The notes beneath the pieces are model-generated. The model made no database searches. It saw only the letters and a list, made by a program, of their open reading frames with translations, and had not been told where the DNA came from. A stretch of 23,388 nucleotides of DNA from a virus, in the IMG/VR virus record IMGVR_UViG_3300044628_000444, positions 1-23,388 of that record. The stretch is one strand, 5' to 3'. A program made the translations under genes and the position numbers. Within the stretch, counting starts at the first letter, position 1, and each line of letters begins with the position of its first letter. Below are positions 7,195 through 14,449 of this stretch, piece after piece.

Positions 7195-8304
7195 TTAGAA
7201 TCTTTTATCGGTTGCAGGATTGTAATTGTTGCTCAAATTACTTGGCAACTTGCTAATCAATGCCTCAAAACTTGCTGCATCGTTTGCTCTCATTTCTGCT
7301 AAACCTTGTGGGTCTTTTTTTGACCAATCGTTGAATGTCCAAGACTCACGACCTGCAACTGCTGCTGGCACGTTTAATTTGTTTTCAAATATCGGTGTGT
7401 ATGCAGGTGTAAGCTTGCTAAACACATCTTTCAATTCTTCGTTAGACTTGTTAGATGTTAAGTAAATTTCTTTACTTGCTGATGCAATTTTACCCTCTTT
7501 TACTGCGTTCTCTACAAGTTCAACTTTCGCTGCTTGGATAGTTGCATCGTTAGCATCTTTCAACGCTTGTAATTCATTGCTTTGTGCTTCGATACTTGCT
7601 TCTAATTCAGCAATGCGTGCATCTTTAGCGTTAACCGCTTCAATGATTGATTCTTCGGAAGCCTCGTTTGATAGCTTTAATAAATCAGTTAATTTATTCA
7701 TTTTGGTTTCTGTTTTGATTATTACTTTATTATAAATAGCGTGTAACTCGCGCACATTTGCGTTCATTGTCGGCTTCATTTTCTTTGTTTCTATGATTTC
7801 ATCAACGATGCCTAAATTCATACATTCATCGGCAGTCATCCATGTTTCTTTATTCATCAAATCTTTGCACTTGTCTAATGTTAGATTTGTATTTCTGTCA
7901 AATAATATAGAAAGCGAATTTGTGATTAAATTTAACACTTCTTCATCACTTCCACCATTTGCATTGTGCATCATAAACGTGCCATAATCGGCCATATATT
8001 TCTTTTGGCCACAAATAGCAATAACACCCGCCATTGAATAAGCCATGCCATCAATATAAGTGTTACAAGGTATCTTTGAGTTAAGTATTGCAGCAACTAT
8101 TGAAAGTCCCTCGTGAACACTTCCACCAATTGAATTGATGCGAATGTTGATGCACTTAACTTGGTCTGAATAGTTATCGTTAAGCATTTGAATATCTTGA
8201 GCAATCCAATTACCATCAATGCCCATGCCCATATCGTCAATGTTGCCGATGTGCTTATAAATAAGCATTGTTGCGGTGTCGTTGGATATGTTTGTGATTT
8301 TCAT
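7195..8304 (-). CDS. ClpP-like prohead protease with C-terminal scaffold-like domain
   Basis: This 369-aa protein is a head-maturation protease of the ClpP/S14 type. Visible motifs are INSIGGSVHEG (about residues 55-65, the oxyanion-hole loop), DGMAYSMAG with nucleophile Ser90, and MMHNANGG with His113; the third catalytic residue is unclear. Residues about 219-260 form a coiled coil (AKDARIAELEASIEAQSNEL) followed by a tail (ESWTFNDWSKKDPQGLAEM), the usual look of a scaffold domain that is cleaved off during capsid maturation. I chose the ATG at 8304 because an upstream extension could only start at a GTG and adds a non-family Cys-rich stretch. An in-frame ATG at 7701 could give a separate scaffold protein. 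It lies divergently from the plus-strand repressor gene. Confidence 0.85.
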   Translation of the reverse strand: MKITNISNDTATMLIYKHIGNIDDMGMGIDGNWIAQDIQMLNDNYSDQVKCINIRINSIGGSVHEGLSIVAAILNSKIPCNTYIDGMAYSMAGVIAICGQKKYMADYGTFMMHNANGGSDEEVLNLITNSLSILFDRNTNLTLDKCKDLMNKETWMTADECMNLGIVDEIIETKKMKPTMNANVRELHAIYNKVIIKTETKMNKLTDLLKLSNEASEESIIEAVNAKDARIAELEASIEAQSNELQALKDANDATIQAAKVELVENAVKEGKIASASKEIYLTSNKSNEELKDVFSKLTPAYTPIFENKLNVPAAVAGRESWTFNDWSKKDPQGLAEMRANDAASFEALISKLPSNLSNNYNPATDKRF

Positions 8305-8324
8305 TGTACAAAAATGGTTACATA

Positions 8325-8358
8325 TTTGCACTTGAATTGAAATAAGTTACTAATTTTG
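8325..8358 (+). promoter_or_regulatory. promoter of the plus-strand RHH gene
   Basis: TAATTTTG at 8351-8358 matches the Bacteroidota -7 element TAnnTTTG exactly, with TTTG at 8325-8328 (22 nt spacing) as candidate -33 element. It lies 26 nt before the RHH start codon and is overlapped by the operator palindrome. Confidence 0.55.
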
Positions 8359-8373
8359 TAGTGTTTAGTAACT
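8345..8373 (+). promoter_or_regulatory. palindromic operator overlapping the RHH promoter
   Basis: AGTTACTAA (8345-8353) and TTAGTAACT (8365-8373) are perfect inverted 9-mers separated by 11 nt. The left arm covers the first bases of the -7 element. Two half-sites about two helical turns apart are what a ribbon-helix-helix dimer pair would bind, so autorepression of the neighbouring gene is likely. The 7-bp core TTACTAA/TTAGTAA recurs in the intergenic region at 17753-18018. Confidence 0.6.
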
Positions 8374-8384
8374 AATATTTTACA

Positions 8385-8564
8385 ATGGCTAATCCAAAAA
8401 ACGATATTCAAGAAAAAAAACAAGCCACGAAAGCCCGCGTAACTGCTCATCTATCGGGCGAATTAAAAAAGAAATTCTTTGATGAAGTCGAAAGGACTGG
8501 CACCAAAGAATCTTATTTGCTCAAAGAAATATTATCAGAGCATTACGGAAAGAATAGGTTTTAG
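8385..8564 (+). CDS. ribbon-helix-helix (CopG/Arc-like) transcriptional regulator
   Basis: This 59-aa protein, too short for usual cut-offs, is the only gene on the plus strand. It reads MANPKNDIQEKKQAT, then KARVTAHLSGELKKKFFDEVERTG, then TKESYLLKEILSEHYG. That is the RHH layout: a beta strand with alternating residues (ARVTAHL), helix A (GELKKKFFDEVERTG), a turn with T-K-E-S and helix B (SYLLKEILSEHY). RHH proteins bind operators as dimers through the beta strands. It has its own promoter and a palindromic operator 12-40 nt upstream. Its stop lies one base from the stop of the convergent fibre gene, and it is divergent from the protease gene. It looks like a self-regulated 'moron' inserted in the structural operon. 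Confidence 0.85.
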   Translation: MANPKNDIQEKKQATKARVTAHLSGELKKKFFDEVERTGTKESYLLKEILSEHYGKNRF

Positions 8565-8565
8565 G

Positions 8566-9414
8566 TTAACTTTCGTTGTTATCTAATTGTACAACTATTT
8601 CTCCAAATAAATTAAAACCATTTGTTGTTCCAGTCCAAAATGGAGAAACAATTGAAAATTCAATATCTCTTGTTCCGTTAATAGCAACCATTTTAGCAAC
8701 GTGTCTTGTACTGGATATAGTATATTCTGCATGGCAAACACCTCCAAAATTACCTTTAAATCTATCAGTAAATGGTAGTGTTAATGTTAACGTAGTAGTA
8801 GTTAATGATATTGTTGAAGCTACAATATAGATGCTAATTGTAGCAGTGCTACCGCGCCTTTGGACTCTAACTTGAAAATTTGAACTTGTTGCTACTGTCC
8901 ATGCCCCTGTTGCTGCACTTAAATATGATGCACTGTAAGCATAATCAATCCATCTGCCTAAATACTGTACATCTGTAAAATTAAAACTTCCGCTTCCGCT
9001 TGTTCCCGCACTCCAAACAATTTTACGTATTTCGTGAACGTTATTACTTGTTGAATCACTAAATACAACTGGATCGGCATTGGTTGCAGTTAAAAATGTA
9101 GTTGTAATAGTGCCTATAACTACTTGACCAAGACCTAAAGAAATACCAATAGTACTATCGCATAAATACATTTCAGTGCCAAATACTAAACATCCGCTTT
9201 CTATTCCCCAAGTTGAACCAGCTACAGTATAACCAAGACCATAAAGTGCTTGCGGGCTTGCATATCCTGCGCTTACTCCATTTCTTTGAAATAATTCGCT
9301 TTGTGCTAAACTAAATATACCCTCTTGGTTTGCTGATTGTAAATGGTCTAAACTACCCGACTTTAACGGCATAGCACTGCCAGCAATAATGTTTGATGTT
9401 TTTATTTTTTTCAT
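8566..9414 (-). CDS. tail fibre / receptor-binding protein candidate
   Basis: This 282-aa protein lies last in the tail-tip module. Its N-terminus (IIAGSAMPLKSGSLDHLQSANQEGI) is of the kind repeatedly seen at the start of tail-fibre-like proteins of Bacteroidota phages, where it probably attaches to the baseplate. The rest is a Ser/Thr/Gly-rich beta protein (STSNNVHEIRKIVWSAG, TISIYIVASTISLTTTTLTL) without enzyme motifs, as expected of a receptor-binding or fibre head domain. The start overlaps the preceding tail-protein gene by 1 nt, and it ends next to the convergent repressor gene. The receptor-binding role is inferred from position and composition. Confidence 0.6.
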   Translation of the reverse strand: MKKIKTSNIIAGSAMPLKSGSLDHLQSANQEGIFSLAQSELFQRNGVSAGYASPQALYGLGYTVAGSTWGIESGCLVFGTEMYLCDSTIGISLGLGQVVIGTITTTFLTATNADPVVFSDSTSNNVHEIRKIVWSAGTSGSGSFNFTDVQYLGRWIDYAYSASYLSAATGAWTVATSSNFQVRVQRRGSTATISIYIVASTISLTTTTLTLTLPFTDRFKGNFGGVCHAEYTISSTRHVAKMVAINGTRDIEFSIVSPFWTGTTNGFNLFGEIVVQLDNNES

Positions 9415-10115
9415 TAGTATGTAATTACATTGTAAGTTATTCCTGCATAATTATACAGGTCGGCAATTTGCCTAATAATATTCTCTCTGTTTGCACTGAT
9501 ATTCGGCACTGTGTTTGCGGTTTCAGTAGTTAGCGCATTAGCCGTTATTAAAGGCACATTAATGGTAAACGATATACCCGCAGTTGTTAAGTTTAGTGCT
9601 TGTATAAACGCGGTTGCTTCGGGTTCATCAAACACTACATAACTGCTTTCGGTTTCTGTAAGGCCAACGTAAAACGCGCCTAAATCAGCCGCGCCTGCAT
9701 CAATATAAATATCACTCGCACCGGGTGTATTCACAAACGTAGTGCCAAACCATTCATTTAATGCCCATTCAAACAATAGGTGTTGCGCATTGTACTTCAT
9801 ACGCGGCTCAATGCCCACAAACTTGTCTTGAATCTTAAACCAATAATTTGTGTTTGTTGGTAGGTTGCCAGTGCTTGCCACCCAACATTGATAAATAGCT
9901 TTATCGGTGTATTTCACTTGATTACCAACCGCATAAGCAGTTGCCCCGTTGTATAACGCTGCTGCATTCCCATCTTTAAACGTGCCAAACATTGTGTTGT
10001 ATAGCACTTGCAATGGTTTTAGCAGTGTTTTAGTCCACGCTTTGTATATCGGCAGCCGCTTCTTTGGTGGTAAGAAGTTGACCGCAAATGTATCGGTGTT
10101 TATAATTGAACTCAT
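9414..10115 (-). CDS. tail protein I-like baseplate protein with carbohydrate-binding-like module
   Basis: This 233-aa protein lies between the baseplate J-like gene and the fibre gene, the place of tail protein I/gp48-type wedge proteins in contractile phages. Residues about 54-95 form a CBM5/12-like module: YNGATAYAVGNQVKYTDKAI, a Tyr, then ASTGNLPTNTNYW. This matches the chitin-binding pattern Y-x-x-G-N-x-V...Y...A-S-T...Y-W. The C-terminal half is mixed alpha/beta (DIYIDAGAADLGAFYVGL, NRENIIRQIADLYNYAGI). Both ends overlap neighbours by 1 nt. A similar module sits in the gp36-like connector at 14449-15123. Its function could be host-surface contact. Confidence 0.55.
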   Translation of the reverse strand: MSSIINTDTFAVNFLPPKKRLPIYKAWTKTLLKPLQVLYNTMFGTFKDGNAAALYNGATAYAVGNQVKYTDKAIYQCWVASTGNLPTNTNYWFKIQDKFVGIEPRMKYNAQHLLFEWALNEWFGTTFVNTPGASDIYIDAGAADLGAFYVGLTETESSYVVFDEPEATAFIQALNLTTAGISFTINVPLITANALTTETANTVPNISANRENIIRQIADLYNYAGITYNVITY

Positions 10116-10954
10116 TATTGTACGATATAAGATAATGTGTCTGCAAAGGTATGTGTTGCAGTTGTTTCTTGCACTACATAACCCGCAATGGTTTGATATT
10201 GCACTGCATCAACACCCGTTGAAAGGTTATACAATGTTACACCTGCACCATACGCAACGGAATGTTTGCGCACTAATATACGTGCTAAACTAACCGAAAT
10301 TACACCCTCCACCGCTTGTATAGCATCAACTACCGCTTGCGTGCTGATAACACCGTTAAATGGTAAGTTAGCCATGTAACTATTTAATGCTGCTACTACG
10401 TTAGTGCTTATAACTGCTGAATATTGACCGTTATAGTAAATTGTTGCAGCCACTTCCATTTTATCACTATTCTCATTGATTAATGTAAATGCTATGCCCG
10501 CAGGATTAAAGGTTTCAACGTAGCTTTGTAATTCGGCTAATTCTCCGACTGATACTGGTGTTGGTGGATCTGATTTAGCAACCTTAATTAATACCGTTCT
10601 ATTTGGCGCGGTTATTACTGCGCAACGTGTCAATATTTGATTAGCAGTGTTAATAATTGGATATTCAATAACGTAAGTTGTTGTGTTTAATTGAGCAACA
10701 TCGCCTTTTTGATACTTCAACACCTTGTTGCGTGTCCATTGCGGTGTGCTTGGTGCTGCGGTGCTTGCTATGGTTTCTAATTCGGTTTTAAATATGTCTT
10801 GCAATTGCTCAAAAATAGCTATGCAAGAAGCTACGATAAAATAATATAGATTCCATTTCGCAGTTTGACTTGTTGAGGTCAACGTGCTTAATGTCGGGTC
10901 TGCGTTCTTTGCATCCAACATTGATTGTTTGATTTGCGCTACTGTTCTGGCCAT
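10115..10954 (-). CDS. baseplate J-like wedge protein
   Basis: This 279-aa protein resembles the baseplate J/gp47 family that forms the baseplate wedge of contractile tails. The N-terminus is helical (MARTVAQIKQSMLDAKNADP, then an amphipathic helix IAIFEQLQDIFKTELETIA), followed by a beta-rich middle (YPIINTANQILTRCAVITA) and a C-terminal domain with the repeated alpha/beta pattern of J proteins (STNVVAALNSYMANLPFNG, STQAVVDAIQAVEGVISVSL). The family call comes from this layout and from its neighbours, a tail-I-like and a fibre gene. It is short compared with P2 gpJ, as is common in Bacteroidota phages. Confidence 0.65.
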   Translation of the reverse strand: MARTVAQIKQSMLDAKNADPTLSTLTSTSQTAKWNLYYFIVASCIAIFEQLQDIFKTELETIASTAAPSTPQWTRNKVLKYQKGDVAQLNTTTYVIEYPIINTANQILTRCAVITAPNRTVLIKVAKSDPPTPVSVGELAELQSYVETFNPAGIAFTLINENSDKMEVAATIYYNGQYSAVISTNVVAALNSYMANLPFNGVISTQAVVDAIQAVEGVISVSLARILVRKHSVAYGAGVTLYNLSTGVDAVQYQTIAGYVVQETTATHTFADTLSYIVQ

Positions 10955-11157
10955 TAGCTGATTGCAGTTATAATGCCATTAACTACTGTAATACTTGTCG
11001 GGTTGGAAAATGTACCACTCACACCGCCTTGTTTAACATAAATCGCAACGGCATTAACAGTAGTTAACGATGTAACTGCGTTTTGATTTACTACTACTTT
11101 CTCTGTGCCTGTTAATGATGTTGCTGCTGGTAACTCTGATATTTTTTGCTCTGCCAT
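10954..11157 (-). CDS. small virion-associated protein with 'KISELP' N-terminus
   Basis: This 67-aa protein starts MAEQKISELPAATSLTGTEK, a pattern often found at the N-terminus of phage tail/baseplate-associated proteins in Bacteroidota. The rest alternates short strands (VVVNQNAVTSLTTVNAVAIY) and ends with a hydrophobic strand (ITVVNGIITAIS). The whole protein is only this module, so it may be an adaptor or trimmed fibre base. It overlaps the J-like gene by 1 nt and lies 1 nt after the neck gene. Exact role unknown. Confidence 0.55.
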   Translation of the reverse strand: MAEQKISELPAATSLTGTEKVVVNQNAVTSLTTVNAVAIYVKQGGVSGTFSNPTSITVVNGIITAIS

Positions 11158-11158
11158 T

Positions 11159-11734
11159 TTATTGTTGTATTATTAGTTGATAACCTTGTTCTGATAATAA
11201 TTCGTAACCTGCCTCTGATGTTAGCACTATTGCATCGGGTATATCACCGCTACGAATAACATCGTCTTCTAATTGTGGGTCGTTGTTGGTGATTAATGTA
11301 GTAATATTTGCTACTGTTGTAGGTGCGTACATTGCAGAATAATCAAAGCCTTGCATAGTGTAAGTAATGATAAACTCTTGTATGTTTGTATGGTCATTGC
11401 TTTGCACTTCGCTTCTGCGCAGGAAACGTGAATTATAAGGTGTTGACCAACCATGTATAAGTTGGTTTAAGTCTTGTTTTAATTGCAATATATCGGTGTC
11501 TTCGGTCTTGTAGCTTTCGAAACCTAAATGTAAAGCTATTGTCATCGTGCCTTGTTGCTGACCTTGTAAGTTTTCAATGTAATCGGCAGCAGGAAATTCG
11601 ATAAAACAGTTTGGATAACCAAACGCTACGTTCTCGTTCTCACGCTCATATTGGTTGTTCCATAGTGCAACATACTTCAATGATTGAAGTGTGCTAATAC
11701 GTGCCTTTAATTGGTTATATATTGCTAATTGCAT
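11159..11734 (-). CDS. tail terminator / tail completion protein candidate
   Basis: This 191-aa protein follows the Mu gpG-like gene. Its N-terminal 130 residues have the layout of phage tail-terminator proteins: an N-terminal helix (AIYNQLKARISTLQSLKYVAL), a strand pattern (CFIEFPAADYIENLQGQQQG, TMTIALHLGFES), a helix (DILQLKQDLNQLIHGW) and a final strand (TNIQEFIITYTMQGFDY). Such proteins cap the tail tube and join it to the neck. The last 60 residues (PDAIVLTSEAGYELLSEQGY) are a beta extension without a recognised family. The call depends on layout and gene order. Confidence 0.5.
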   Translation of the reverse strand: MQLAIYNQLKARISTLQSLKYVALWNNQYERENENVAFGYPNCFIEFPAADYIENLQGQQQGTMTIALHLGFESYKTEDTDILQLKQDLNQLIHGWSTPYNSRFLRRSEVQSNDHTNIQEFIITYTMQGFDYSAMYAPTTVANITTLITNNDPQLEDDVIRSGDIPDAIVLTSEAGYELLSEQGYQLIIQQ

Positions 11735-12348
11735 TATGTGAATACCTTATCTAATCGTTTAACAATAACTGCTTTTACTTTCTCGTTGAGGTTGTATGAA
11801 TCACCCATAAATTGACGCTTGGGCATATTAATAGAATATGCTCCTGTTGTATATTCTTTACCTTGAAACGTAACTTTTTTTGCTCTGCCCCTTGTAAATT
11901 TTCCATCTTTAAAACCTGCATTGCCTCTTATGCTTCTTGTTATAGTTCCGCTTCCTTTTCTGCCACTAACATTAATTGTTTCCCCATCATTGTGAACCTT
12001 TGCATAAGGCAAATCAGTTGAAATCTTAATGCTTAACGCTGCTCTGTTTGCAGGGTTTCTTTTAATGCTTCTGCGGAGGTCACCTGTCTTAACTAATATT
12101 GCACGTCCTGCTTTAACACTTCTAACCGTTCCTAATTCTGCTGCTGACTTCTTGCTACCTCTGCCTTTTCGCTCGCTTACTTGTCTTTTTTTCCATTTCT
12201 GCACACTCTTGTCATCCCACCCTTGCTTCCTAAATGATTCAACAAAGAACACCTTTGCAGTGTTACCAACGTCAACAATAGCAGCCTCCAACGCTTTACG
12301 CGCTTTCTGCTCTGCTTGTTTTAGGTTGAATTTATTGCTCTTGCTCAT
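11734..12348 (-). CDS. virion morphogenesis protein, phage Mu gpG-like
   Basis: This 204-aa protein matches the Mu gpG / phage virion-morphogenesis family that takes part in joining heads and tails. Family-like stretches include RKQGWDDKSVQKWKKRQVSE, ILVKTGDLRRSIKRNPAN, DLPYAKVHNDGE and MPKRQFMGDSYNLNEKV. It is very basic (many Lys/Arg). The frame is open further upstream, but only to a TTG and with a Thr/Ser-rich peptide unlike the family. The ATG at 12348-12346 overlaps the gpF stop as ATGA, the same coupling seen for other genes here, so this start is preferred. Position after gpF agrees with Mu order. Confidence 0.75.
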   Translation of the reverse strand: MSKSNKFNLKQAEQKARKALEAAIVDVGNTAKVFFVESFRKQGWDDKSVQKWKKRQVSERKGRGSKKSAAELGTVRSVKAGRAILVKTGDLRRSIKRNPANRAALSIKISTDLPYAKVHNDGETINVSGRKGSGTITRSIRGNAGFKDGKFTRGRAKKVTFQGKEYTTGAYSINMPKRQFMGDSYNLNEKVKAVIVKRLDKVFT

Positions 12349-13202
12349 ATTGTTGGTGCTGCTGGTAATGTTGGTTGTGGTGGTAACGGTGGCGCAGGTG
12401 GAACGCTTGGTGCAGGTGTCGGTGACAACGGAGGCAACCCCCAATTAACTTTAGCTGCTTCTTTATCGCCTTTTGCAATATCAAAATATGGGTGCTTATC
12501 TTTGCCCTTGCTCTTAAACACATAGCCATCCTGTCCTGCATTCATTCTAAACAATGGCGGCACATCTTCGGGCGGTGTAAACTTGCTTAAATCCGTTTCT
12601 TGCCCCTCTGATAGTTGTATTACGGTACAACGACAACGCCATCCGTTAGGGGGATAGTATTGTTTCCAAAAGGGGTCGCTTATAGGGCGAATAATATTAT
12701 CAAGTGCTGCGTGTGTTGGTCTTACTCTGCCATCACCAACGGTTTGATATTGTAACAATGGCAACACATCGGCATCCATTTCAATACGCTTCCAGTCCGA
12801 TGCCATACGTGCCGATGCTTTGGCAGTTTGATATTCTGCTTGCAAATAGTCTTGGTTATAGATGCCAAATATAGGCTCTGCTGCGCGTTTAAATGCGTAG
12901 AAGTTAGATTGATATTCAGGCACTGCTAACAATGCAGTTAACGCTTTGGTTTGTTGGTAGGTTTTCGCACCGCTAAACACATAAATGTTATTCAGTAAAT
13001 CGGCAGTCAACACCTCATCCACAACTGGCGCTAAATCAATTCCATCTTTTAGATACTTTGCAGTTTTTAAATAGATTCCTGTTGGCAACTGTTGGGCATT
13101 AACCGCGCCTATCCACACATCATTTGAGAAACGATTGAAGTCGTTTTCATCAAACGGTGTTGGTGGGTCAACTTCCTTACCTACGTTGCAAAAAGTACAC
13201 AT
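12345..13202 (-). CDS. head morphogenesis protein, phage Mu gpF-like
   Basis: This 285-aa protein is a minor head protein of the Mu gpF (SPP1 gp7-type) family, which is injected or sits near the portal. The conserved family core is visible at about residues 160-195: RPTHAALD (161-168) and PPNGWRCRC (184-192), with the conserved Cys and Gly pair. The N-terminus is unusual, with two cysteines (MCTFCNVGKEVDPPTP), and the last 30 residues are a Pro/Ala-rich tail (SPTPAPSVPPAPPLPPQPTL). The gene overlaps the portal stop by 1 nt and the gpG-like start by 4 nt. Gene order portal-gpF-gpG copies phage Mu. Confidence 0.85.
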   Translation of the reverse strand: MCTFCNVGKEVDPPTPFDENDFNRFSNDVWIGAVNAQQLPTGIYLKTAKYLKDGIDLAPVVDEVLTADLLNNIYVFSGAKTYQQTKALTALLAVPEYQSNFYAFKRAAEPIFGIYNQDYLQAEYQTAKASARMASDWKRIEMDADVLPLLQYQTVGDGRVRPTHAALDNIIRPISDPFWKQYYPPNGWRCRCTVIQLSEGQETDLSKFTPPEDVPPLFRMNAGQDGYVFKSKGKDKHPYFDIAKGDKEAAKVNWGLPPLSPTPAPSVPPAPPLPPQPTLPAAPTI

Positions 13203-14449
13203 TATTTGTATAAATTACGCAGTTTGTTTTCTACTTCAATAACTTCTTTTGGCATAGTGTCTTCTTCTTCTTCTTCCTCTTCTTCCTCCATTCCGGGTTC
13301 ATCCATTATTTCAACACCATATTTGTGTTCTAAATATTCGTGTTCTAATTTTATGCCTGCCTTTAAAAAGTCAACATCAATCTTTGCTTGCTCTGCTAAC
13401 GGTAAACTTTCGCTTTCATCGTATTTAAAGGTACATCCTGTTAGGTCAAATCCGTTTCTAATCATCATTGGCACTAACTGGTCTTCAATGATGAACTGCA
13501 TCTTTAATGTGTCTTGCTTTGCTATCATAGCAGCTACACCCTCGTGAACATTCGCACTTCCTGAATAACTCTTTTCATCGGTTGTGCCTGTTTGCCCTAA
13601 TATAATCTTACTGATTTCGCTATTGCAACGCTCCACCATCTTATCGAATACTGCATAGGCATCTGTTCTGCTTGCTTGCATCAATTCGATGTTATCGTTC
13701 AAATCCAACACCGCCCACGAAGCTACACCCATATTGCGCAACATATTCTCCATATTTTTGCGGGTCATTTCATCACGCACATCAGTTTTACCTACACGTA
13801 TAGGGCTGCCGAATACCTCTGCAAATTCGGCCCACGCTGCCATTGCGTTTTTCTTCCAAATAACGTATGGTGCTAAATACATCATTAATCCTAAATCTTT
13901 CTTTTCGCCAACACCGATACACCAGTTGTTGTATGGTGCTTCATCAAATCTTTTACCCTCTGTTACCGTTGCAGTGTTGGTGCGAACTAAACTAAATTCA
14001 GGCACTACATAAATGCGCGGTATAAGGTCAACACTTGTATATCTATCGTTAACTATTGCACCAAATTGCACACAACTAAAACCCCAAAATATTGAATCTA
14101 ATGCAAGGTTTTGGAAGTCATAAAACCACTTTTGATTGAAGTAAGCAGTTTTAGTTTCATCCATTTCGCCATCCGGGCCACACACCATAAAACGCTTACA
14201 CAATACCTTTGATTTACGCTGCAACATTGCCGATTGCACCTGCCCATCTAACACAATTTGTTGATAGGTCTGCATCAATAAAAAGCGGTTTGGGTACATT
14301 GGCGATTCGGCTGCCTGTAAAGCTATGTTATACTTGGTAGCATCCTGCCTAACACGTTGTAACTGTTGCTCAAAGTCAATAGTCTTGCGTATGTTCGCCT
14401 TTTGTGGCTGCGGTTTGTTGAAGTTAAATATATCGTTATACCAAGCCAT
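13202..14449 (-). CDS. portal protein, DUF935 / Mu gp29-like
   Basis: This 415-aa protein is the portal, the dodecameric ring through which DNA enters and leaves the head. DUF935-type features include an N-terminal helical region (IDFEQQLQRVRQDATKYN), the middle motif FWGFSCVQFGAIVNDRYTSV, then YLAPYVIWKKNAMAAWAEFA and GSPIRVGKTDVRDEMTRKNM, and the C-terminal signature ILGQTGTTDEKSYSGSANVH. Residues 388-396 are nine consecutive Glu, encoded by a GAA/GAG run, followed by DTMPKE. It is a little shorter than Mu gp29. The start shares one base with the upstream stop (TAATG). Location between the connector and gpF-like genes fits. Confidence 0.88.
   Translation of the reverse strand: MAWYNDIFNFNKPQPQKANIRKTIDFEQQLQRVRQDATKYNIALQAAESPMYPNRFLLMQTYQQIVLDGQVQSAMLQRKSKVLCKRFMVCGPDGEMDETKTAYFNQKWFYDFQNLALDSIFWGFSCVQFGAIVNDRYTSVDLIPRIYVVPEFSLVRTNTATVTEGKRFDEAPYNNWCIGVGEKKDLGLMMYLAPYVIWKKNAMAAWAEFAEVFGSPIRVGKTDVRDEMTRKNMENMLRNMGVASWAVLDLNDNIELMQASRTDAYAVFDKMVERCNSEISKIILGQTGTTDEKSYSGSANVHEGVAAMIAKQDTLKMQFIIEDQLVPMMIRNGFDLTGCTFKYDESESLPLAEQAKIDVDFLKAGIKLEHEYLEHKYGVEIMDEPGMEEEEEEEEEDTMPKEVIEVENKLRNLYK

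Noticed and set aside
8305-8331. Nine-residue extension of the protease from a GTG
   Set aside because: It adds a Cys-rich peptide not expected in ClpP-like proteases; the ATG at 8304 matches the usual family start.
12349-12444. N-terminal extension of the gpG-like protein
   Set aside because: It would need a TTG start, overlaps the end of the gpF-like gene and encodes a Thr/Ser-rich peptide unlike the family; the ATGA overlap at 12348 is a better start.
12029-12448. Plus-strand frame of 139 codons opposite the gpG/gpF-like genes
   Set aside because: It is the antisense reading of well-supported genes, with low-complexity Leu-rich sequence and no promoter or regulator.
13258-13289. CTT/CCT triplet run as a repeat or insertion
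   Set aside because: It simply encodes nine Glu near the portal C-terminus; acidic tails are common there.
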